A stretch of 5,080 nucleotides of DNA, taken from JALUUH01 sp964636675 (GTDB taxonomy: Bacteria; Pseudomonadota; Gammaproteobacteria; S012-40). Under the pieces are notes generated by a model, which was given only the letters and a program-made list of their open reading frames with translations, was not told the origin of the DNA and searched no databases. Shown piece after piece: positions 1 to 5,080 of the stretch. The stretch is taken from contig CAZWUO010000230.1 of the NCBI GenBank assembly GCA_964636675.1, forward strand, positions 1-5,080. The letters are read 5' to 3'. Every line of letters begins with the position of its first letter. Position 1 is the first letter of the stretch. A program made the position numbers and the translations under genes.

Positions 1-2
1 GT

Positions 3-71
3 GAACAAAAACTAACGCAATACGGATATCAGCTTTCACACCATTTAGGCAATACTCTGGCCTACTCTTGA
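3..71 (+). other. Possible C-terminal tail of a gene cut by the window edge
   Basis: Of the three forward frames only this one is open from the left edge: the other two meet a stop within the first 15 bases. It reads 22 codons, from EQKLTQYGYQL to GNTLAYS, and ends in TGA at 69-71. The composition (Gln, Tyr, His, Leu, few rare residues) looks like ordinary protein, but 22 open codons can easily arise by chance. I do not recognise the family. If real, it would lie upstream of and on the same strand as the ATPase gene, with about 330 bases between them, so it would not be tightly coupled to it. Confidence 0.15.
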
Positions 72-367
72 GCAAACAGTGTTTACAGACTTTCTAGTAA
101 GATTGTTATTAATCGACGTTCCCAGCTCATGCTCAAAGCTTCGTAGGTCAACAAAGTTAATGTCTTACCTGATCTATTGACCACAAAGGAATGAACTAGT
201 CACATTTGTGTTCTTAATTCACATAAAGCTGTAAACAATAAGTCACGTGTACTACTAACGCTACAAGCTGACTTTTTTAAAGCGGCTCCCATTAAGTTAA
301 CCACGTGCTTCAACAATTATACGATCACGACAACCGATTTCTTCACGAGCAATTCAATACCCAATCA
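72..367. other. Non-coding stretch, no recognisable gene
   Basis: I find no open frame with a plausible start and ribosome binding site on either strand, no tRNA-like fold, no insertion sequence ends and no direct repeats. The forward frame that contains the possible gene tail continues with only two further stops (TAG 144-146, TGA 192-194) and is then open for 58 codons until TGA 369-371. On the minus strand a frame of about 39 codons is open over part of the same segment. This could be a decayed gene or chance; neither translation resembles a family I know. Confidence 0.4.
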
Positions 368-398
368 TTGACAAACTCGCAATAGAGTTGCATATTAT
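368..398 (+). promoter_or_regulatory. Sigma-70-like promoter of the ATPase gene
   Basis: A perfect TTGACA lies at 368-373. Downstream are TATTAT at 393-398 (five of six consensus bases, 19-base spacer) and the overlapping CATATT at 391-396 (four of six, 17-base spacer). Either choice puts the transcript start at or within a few bases of the ATG at 406, so the message would have almost no leader. An imperfect inverted repeat, AACTC at 374-378 with GAGTT at 385-389, lies in the spacer and could be an operator, though five base pairs may be chance. The spacer of the better -10 is longer than the optimal 17. Confidence 0.4.
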
Positions 399-405
399 CC
401 GCAAT

Positions 406-1572
406 ATGTGGATTGAGCGCGAAATATCACTTCTAATTAAACAAATTCATGCGGAACGGCCAGCACTGTTGTTGACTGGCGCTCGTCAAACTGGAAAATC
501 AAGTTTATTGAATCGTTTATTCCCTGAACTTCCATATGTTAGCCTCGATGTTCCTTTAGAGGCCAAACAAGCGAGCGAGAATGGTTCTTTTTTTCTGGAA
601 ACTCACGGAATACCACTCGTTATCGATGAAATTCAATATGCGCCTGAATTATTCAGGTCTATAAAAATTCGCATCGATCAACACAGAAATAAATCCGGCC
701 AATTCATCATGACTGGTTCTCAACAATTCTCACTGATGAAAGGTGTATCGGAGAGTCTAGCAGGGCGGATTGCAATCCTCAATTTGCACACATTATCTGC
801 CCGAGAGCTAGCCAGGCACTACAAAACAAGTCCAAAGCCAGAAAAAATTCTTGAATGGATCATCAAGGGTGGCTACCCGGAAATTTATCAAAGCTCGCTG
901 AAGCCAAATCGTTTTTTCAGTGATTACATGGCAACCTATATCGAGCGCGATGTACGCCAGCTCATCAATATTCGCAATGTACGCGAGTTCGATCAGTTCA
1001 TGCGGTTGCTAGCTCTCCGCTCCGGTCAGATATTTTCAATGAGTCGGCTTGCCACCGAAATCGGTGTCAGTACCAATACCATTAAAAGCTGGATCAGTGT
1101 ATTGGAAGCATCCAACATTATCTATTTGCTTAAGCCCTATTATAAAAATTTTGGCAAACGGATCATCAAATCTCCAAAACTGTATTTTATGGATACCGGT
1201 CTGCTTTGTTACTTAATGAATATTCAGACCGCAGATTCATTACGAAACAATCCGCTACTCGGTGCGATTTTTGAAACCTATGTATTAGGACAACTACTGA
1301 GAAACTTTCACAATCAGGGTATCGCAGACGAGCTCTATTACTTCCGTGACAAGGACGGTAGAGAAGTCGATTTTCTAATCCCGGAAGGCAATTTACTCAG
1401 CCTGTACGAATGCAAATGGCATGATGAAAGTGGCGAGATACCGAAAAACATCAAAAAAATAATCAACATATTCGGTAAAGAAACAGTAAAACAGATTTGT
1501 ACTCTGACAACTACACCTCAAAACACACCCATCAGCCCAACTTTTAGAGTAAGTAATGTAATTGATTTGTGA
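406..1572 (+). CDS. AAA+ ATPase with DUF4143 domain (COG1373-type)
   Basis: This is a complete 388-residue ATPase of the AAA_14/DUF4143 family, a cytoplasmic group whose cellular role is largely unknown. Residue numbers count from the ATG at 406. Walker A is GARQTGKS at 25-32, Walker B is LVIDEIQ at 71-77, a sensor-like TGSQQF lies at 103-108 and SLAGR at 117-121. GGYPE (155-159) and YIERDVRQL (178-186) are typical family landmarks. Residues 210-248 look like a winged helix. The C-terminal part carries a PD-(D/E)XK-like arrangement: Glu in GAIFETYV (286-293), Asp in REVDFLI (319-325) and ECK in YECKW (334-338). An in-frame TTG at 388 would add six residues. I prefer ATG 406 because MWIERE fits the usual family beginning and the promoter's -10 overlaps the codons from 388. 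No Shine-Dalgarno is visible before either. Length fits the family and no motif is missing. Family assignment is secure; function is not. Confidence 0.93.
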   Translation: MWIEREISLLIKQIHAERPALLLTGARQTGKSSLLNRLFPELPYVSLDVPLEAKQASENGSFFLETHGIPLVIDEIQYAPELFRSIKIRIDQHRNKSGQFIMTGSQQFSLMKGVSESLAGRIAILNLHTLSARELARHYKTSPKPEKILEWIIKGGYPEIYQSSLKPNRFFSDYMATYIERDVRQLINIRNVREFDQFMRLLALRSGQIFSMSRLATEIGVSTNTIKSWISVLEASNIIYLLKPYYKNFGKRIIKSPKLYFMDTGLLCYLMNIQTADSLRNNPLLGAIFETYVLGQLLRNFHNQGIADELYYFRDKDGREVDFLIPEGNLLSLYECKWHDESGEIPKNIKKIINIFGKETVKQICTLTTTPQNTPISPTFRVSNVIDL

Positions 1573-1615
1573 GGGTAAAATGTAATAATTTTTGCAGATA
1601 GGAGAAAACGCCTGA

Positions 1616-1765
1616 TTATAATTCCCTATTGCAGCCGAATTCAGTAATTTGTTTCCTGCCAAACCCGTTATTCCCCCCCATTCCTGATATTGCATATGCA
1701 GGCAAAACTAACAGCTATAGTACCAGCACGGTAACATACAGCGCAGCATATGGCGACTCTTCCAT
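1616..1765 (-). pseudogene. Possible remnant of a small exported protein with an amber stop
   Basis: A minus-strand frame starts at ATG 1765-1763 and ends at TAA 1618-1616, 49 codons in all, with one TAG at codon 17 (1717-1715). Reading through the amber gives a hydrophobic run (YAALYVTVLVL, stop, LLVLP) ending in AYA, the pattern of a Sec signal peptide with an A-X-A cleavage site. A short Gly-rich and polar tail beginning ISGMGG follows. A run of seven G (plus-strand C at 1673-1679) lies in the tail, and losing one G would switch to another open frame. I see no good ribosome binding site and recognise no family. The rest of the gap between the two large genes (1573-1848) holds only weak AT-rich inverted repeats and no clear terminator for either gene. 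Confidence 0.2.
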
Positions 1766-1848
1766 ATTGATCAAATTGTATACCTGTACTCCGATTTCAT
1801 CTACTATCCTGGACAAGACAATTTATCTAAATTAAGAACATAGTGGAT

Positions 1849-4800
1849 TTAACGTTTCTTTATGAAAACCTGTGTTGGAAACTGTTGATTAAATTTAACA
1901 TTTAATTCATTGCGCATATTTGACATAGCTTGAACCTGTTCTTCAAGTGCTGCATTAATATCAAACCATTGACGCGGTTTCACGGCTATACCCCAACAGC
2001 CAAAGCCATGATCAAACCGAATGGTGGTTTTCGTATCATCGCTCCAGGACAGTTCCAATACACGGCCATGAGGCATTTTCTTCATAGGCTTAATTTGTAC
2101 ATCAATTTGTTTATCTTTAAGAGCAAAGTATTTAGTAATAACTTCAGTTTTTTTCTCAGTAGTTGACCATTCTCCGTATAAGCCACTTACTCGTGGACTC
2201 GCAGCTTTCTCAGCAGTAGTTAATTTAACTCTAGATTGCTCAAACTTCTCATCCAAAACAAATTGTAGGGAACTGATTACCTCAGCAAATAACATCAGTG
2301 ACCACGGCGAACAGATATAGCAATCTGAATAGTTAATTTGAGTCAACATCCTAGTACTATTAAAGGATTGTTTAAGTGAATCACTTTTATCAACAAGCTT
2401 ATCCCATAACTTTTTTCCAAACAAAAACAACTGACCATCGCATTCATTTGATATTTCAACTTCGACATCACCTTGTACTTTTTCTGTAGTCAAAAGAGCC
2501 AAATCAAGTTCAATGGTTTTTATTATTTCAAACTTGTCGGTTGTAATAAGATAGTGTTCGTTTAATTGCCACCATTGGTGGTTTGGCAGATTAACATGAC
2601 AAGCAGGGGTAGCCAGTGAATCGATCTTTATCCCAGAAACAAACTGTACTAGAATATCTCCTGTTTTCTCGAGAAATGGCGTATTCTTTTCGTAAACAGA
2701 CAACTGAATACCTAAATTAGCTAATGCTTTCAAATCTTCTTTTTGGTTATCTTCTAATTCACTTACATTGGTGCCAGGTAAAACTAGTTCAACGCTATTA
2801 AAAGCATCCAGAAAACTAATACAGACATTCTTTAAATCACTATTACTAATATCCCATTCAGAATAATTTCCACTTGTAAAAAGTAGCAATTTTTCTGCAC
2901 CCTTTGAAGCATTTTCCAAAATCTCAGAGCGTAGTGGTTCAAAGCAATATGATGAATTCTCACCGAATAATTTCGCCTCATCTGGTAATTCAAGATATGG
3001 CAATATGCTCTGAATATATTTCAGTGCAACATGACGATTAAGAAGATCAATATGAAAACGTGTGTCATATCCCATCAAACAAGATTGACAGGCACTATCA
3101 CAATTATCACTACAATCGAGATTATTTAATGCCTTTATAAACATTTCTTTAAGATAACGAGGAGCTACAGACGAAAACCCAGCTCCTCCTCCAGCCCTAT
3201 CGAATAAAACAACCGCAGCAACAGGGTAATCACAATCAGGCAATATCGCAGGCTTGATTGTATAGCCTATTTCATCAGCATTAATACCATGAATATCTGC
3301 TAAAGACTGTCTCAAAACAACCGCTAGTGTCCAAGGTAACTCATTACGCTTACAAGATGATTTATTATGTTCATCATGATTTAAATATAAATTTTCACTA
3401 GGATGTTTTAGATAAAGCTCAAAAACATTCGTTTGATCCGTAGCTCCAAAATGTACACCTTCTTTGATAGCATATTGCTCATCAGAGCCTTCACACCATG
3501 CACTTTCTTCAGGGCCTGGCTTCCCTTGTAGTTTTTTATGACGTTCTCCAGTTTTGAATTCTTTAGGTATATCACCTTCGGCAATCATAGATTCTGCCTT
3601 TCCACAACGTAAGCAAACGGCAAAACCATAACCGTACTTACCAGAGCTATGATGAAAAATATGACCTTGTGGACTTGTTCGATAACTCCCCAGCCTAGGA
3701 TCAAATAAAGAATGGATATCTGTACTTGTTGTTACCCAAGGCTCTTGTACAGGAATATAGGTTTGTATACTTATATCGTTAGTTGGAGAACTGTAGAAAT
3801 CAACTGCAAATCCTGCGGGTTGTATATATTCCTTTCTATTGTCTTGTTTTATTGCCGTTCCACAATTTGAGCAATGACCATCGAAGGAAGAGCCAGATTC
3901 ATTATCAATCCAGCCACAAGAATGACAACGCCATTCTATAGTCATCATTTGAAGTTCAGAGTAATCCTCATTAGGTGAAAATTTATTAATAAGGATTCCT
4001 GCTGAACGATAAACCAGGCCATTTAGAATAACATCAGCACCAGGGGCATATTCCCGTATAGCTACTGGCAGATCTCGTCCAGGTCGTTCCCGCAAACGTG
4101 TCCTGTTATCTATTCGACCATTATTGGTGACATATTTTCTTTGTTTATAATCAGATATAGAATAATGATCAAAGGTCGCAATTCCTGTTGGAAAACCATA
4201 GCCAGGAAGGAAAGCGTGCGATGCAAGTTCAGACAACAAATACTGTTCCCCAATACAGTTAAGATCATACTCAACTCTGCGTCGATAGGGGTTTTTCTCA
4301 CTTAGGTTTTTAATGGATGATAATTCCATCAGGAGCTTTTGATAGCTTGGTAACCATTGATCTTTAGCTATGTTAAGTGCGTCTATGGATTGTTTGATAA
4401 TTATATTCCTGGAAGTATTTGCAAGAATGCTTTTATTGATAATTATATCGATGCCAGTTCCGAGATTATCTGGAAGTTTTTCGGTTGTAAATGATTCTAA
4501 CCACCGTAACATTCTTTCAACAGGAGCGTTAGTTTTATCATCGCTCACATAAAACCATTGACAATTTAAACTGATTATTTCCTTATTTCCACCTGTTAAT
4601 ATCTTCTTTAAGAATGTAGCCAAAAACAAGGAATTAATATGTCTTTGAACAATCTGCTGACTATTCAATGTGATATAAGGCGCTTTGATGGATGTTTCAA
4701 ATGGCCATTTTGGTTTGGCAAAAACACCTCGTTCATGTGGGTTATCTTTACAGATCGTGAATGCCAGGGCTTGAGTCTCACTACGTCTTCCTGCTCGACC

Positions 4801-5040
4801 CGCACGTTGTAAATAATTGGCAGGATGAGGAGGTACATTGTTCATCGCTACAACTGAAAGCCCCCCGATATCAACACCCATTTCCATCGTCGTTGAACAG
4901 CTTAATACATTTATTTTCCCTTGTTTAAACTGTGCCTCATATCGAATTAGAGTTGAATTAGGTTGTTGTGCAGAATGCTCCGCGGCCCTGATAAACTGCC
5001 CTCCTTCAATAACTTTGTCGCTAATATCGTAACTTCTCAT
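1849..5040 (-). CDS. C-terminal part of a large DUF1998 superfamily 2 helicase (COG1205-like), truncated or frameshifted
   Basis: The frame encodes 1063 residues of an ATP-dependent nucleic-acid helicase related to YprA/MrfA, but only from the middle of RecA domain 2 onward. Motif V is CSTTMEMGVDIGG (48-60) and motif VI is QRAGRAGRR (78-86). A four-cysteine zinc ribbon follows (C372, C375, C390, C393), then a CxxC pair (C476, C479). The DUF1998 domain shows DRAGGGAGF (614-622) and the metal-binding cluster C643, C647, C651, C654, then LLNRHVALKYI. Residues from about 690 to 1063 form an extra region. Its start, with LLLFTSGN (718-725) and VELVLPG (750-756), resembles a phospholipase D-like fold, but I find no HxK motif, so catalysis is unlikely. 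Walker A, the DEAD/DEAH box and motifs Ia-III are absent, so this piece alone cannot hydrolyse ATP. The ATG at 5040 has no convincing ribosome binding site and is preceded in frame by TAA and TGA, so it is probably an internal methionine. The family is long, and about half of it should lie to the right. Relatives occur in phage-defence loci, but I cannot assign a specific system. Confidence 0.85.
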   Translation of the reverse strand: MRSYDISDKVIEGGQFIRAAEHSAQQPNSTLIRYEAQFKQGKINVLSCSTTMEMGVDIGGLSVVAMNNVPPHPANYLQRAGRAGRRSETQALAFTICKDNPHERGVFAKPKWPFETSIKAPYITLNSQQIVQRHINSLFLATFLKKILTGGNKEIISLNCQWFYVSDDKTNAPVERMLRWLESFTTEKLPDNLGTGIDIIINKSILANTSRNIIIKQSIDALNIAKDQWLPSYQKLLMELSSIKNLSEKNPYRRRVEYDLNCIGEQYLLSELASHAFLPGYGFPTGIATFDHYSISDYKQRKYVTNNGRIDNRTRLRERPGRDLPVAIREYAPGADVILNGLVYRSAGILINKFSPNEDYSELQMMTIEWRCHSCGWIDNESGSSFDGHCSNCGTAIKQDNRKEYIQPAGFAVDFYSSPTNDISIQTYIPVQEPWVTTSTDIHSLFDPRLGSYRTSPQGHIFHHSSGKYGYGFAVCLRCGKAESMIAEGDIPKEFKTGERHKKLQGKPGPEESAWCEGSDEQYAIKEGVHFGATDQTNVFELYLKHPSENLYLNHDEHNKSSCKRNELPWTLAVVLRQSLADIHGINADEIGYTIKPAILPDCDYPVAAVVLFDRAGGGAGFSSVAPRYLKEMFIKALNNLDCSDNCDSACQSCLMGYDTRFHIDLLNRHVALKYIQSILPYLELPDEAKLFGENSSYCFEPLRSEILENASKGAEKLLLFTSGNYSEWDISNSDLKNVCISFLDAFNSVELVLPGTNVSELEDNQKEDLKALANLGIQLSVYEKNTPFLEKTGDILVQFVSGIKIDSLATPACHVNLPNHQWWQLNEHYLITTDKFEIIKTIELDLALLTTEKVQGDVEVEISNECDGQLFLFGKKLWDKLVDKSDSLKQSFNSTRMLTQINYSDCYICSPWSLMLFAEVISSLQFVLDEKFEQSRVKLTTAEKAASPRVSGLYGEWSTTEKKTEVITKYFALKDKQIDVQIKPMKKMPHGRVLELSWSDDTKTTIRFDHGFGCWGIAVKPRQWFDINAALEEQVQAMSNMRNELNVKFNQQFPTQVFIKKR

Positions 5041-5080
5041 TATTTACCGGCAGCTTATAATTCAATAGCTTAGAATTGAT
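5006..5080 (-). other. Probable upstream part of the helicase in another frame
   Basis: Read from the right edge, one minus-strand frame is open: it begins INSKLLNYKLPVNNEK, overlaps the start of the helicase frame and stops at TGA 5008-5006. Skipping one base near the AAGTTACG segment (about 5035-5028) would join it to the helicase as NNEK-YDISDKVIEGG, giving a smooth continuation. The helicase frame itself is closed here by TAA at 5046-5044 and TGA at 5064-5062. Only 40 bases lie beyond the helicase ATG, so openness of this frame is weak evidence. The stronger argument is that the helicase core must begin upstream. Confidence 0.35.

Noticed and set aside
1594..1632. Imperfect repeat GCAGATAGGA / TCCCTATTGC after the ATPase stop, considered as a terminator
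   Set aside because: Pairing needs bulges on both sides, the loop is about 19 bases and no T-run follows.
1393..1695. Minus-strand open frame of 100 codons overlapping the end of the ATPase gene
   Set aside because: It runs antisense through the coding sequence of the ATPase and its translation is Cys/Tyr/Ser-rich without family features. Its upstream part only matters as the alternative frame after the G-run of the possible small-gene remnant.
1748..1767. Hairpin ATATGG / CCATAT with an 8-base loop
   Set aside because: Six base pairs in AT-rich DNA are expected by chance, and it overlaps the start of the possible small-gene remnant.
1820..1833. Inverted repeat AATTTA-TC-TAAATT just downstream of the helicase stop, considered as a terminator
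   Set aside because: The stem is entirely A/T, has almost no loop and is not followed by a T-run on the minus strand, so it would be very weak.
1629..1835. Forward open frame of 68 codons starting at TTG between the two large genes
   Set aside because: It has a rare start codon, no ribosome binding site and a low-information Ser/Thr/Tyr-rich translation. It is the complement of the minus-strand frame that looks more protein-like.
4110..4301. Short open frames inside the helicase gene in other frames (also 1930-2166, 4370-4552 and 4838-5032)
   Set aside because: All lie within the helicase coding sequence and have no protein family features of their own; they are shadows of it.
1..5080. CRISPR arrays, tRNA genes, insertion sequence ends, attachment sites
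   Set aside because: I looked for repeated spacers, cloverleaf folds, transposase motifs and terminal inverted repeats by eye and found none that stood up.

Overview
The window holds two substantial genes facing each other tail to tail, with little else that can be read with confidence. Base composition is moderately AT-rich. The protein families (DUF4143 ATPase, YprA/MrfA-related helicase with DUF1998) suggest a bacterial chromosome, probably a Gram-negative such as a proteobacterium. No ribosomal RNA, tRNA or lineage marker is present, so the organism stays open.

Layout. Bases 1-405 carry no convincing gene. The first 71 bases could be the tail of a gene that starts outside the window, and a good -35/-10 pair sits directly in front of the first gene. 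Bases 406-1572 (+) encode a complete AAA+ ATPase with a DUF4143 domain and a PD-(D/E)XK-like C-terminal fold. Bases 1573-1848 separate the two genes and contain what may be the remains of a very small exported protein (minus strand, interrupted by an amber codon). Bases 1849-5040 (-) encode 1063 residues of a large superfamily 2 helicase: the end of the second RecA domain (motifs V and VI), a zinc ribbon, the DUF1998 cysteine cluster, and a long C-terminal region that resembles phospholipase D folds without the HKD residues.

The main oddity is that the helicase reading frame begins in the middle of the helicase core. The first RecA domain with Walker A and B is not in the frame, and stop codons lie in frame 4 and 22 bases before the first ATG. 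Another frame is open across the right edge of the window. The likeliest reading is that the missing half lies to the right and is separated by a one-base frameshift, so the gene is broken, split or mis-sequenced.

How the genes work together. Large DUF1998 helicases of this kind occur in bacterial defence islands (DISARM and the Dpd system contain relatives), and DUF4143 ATPases are common passengers in accessory regions. A defence or mobile-island setting is therefore plausible. The convergent orientation shows the two genes are not one operon, and nothing here proves that they cooperate. I see no modification methylase, nuclease partner, integrase, CRISPR repeat or insertion sequence end that would identify a known complete system.
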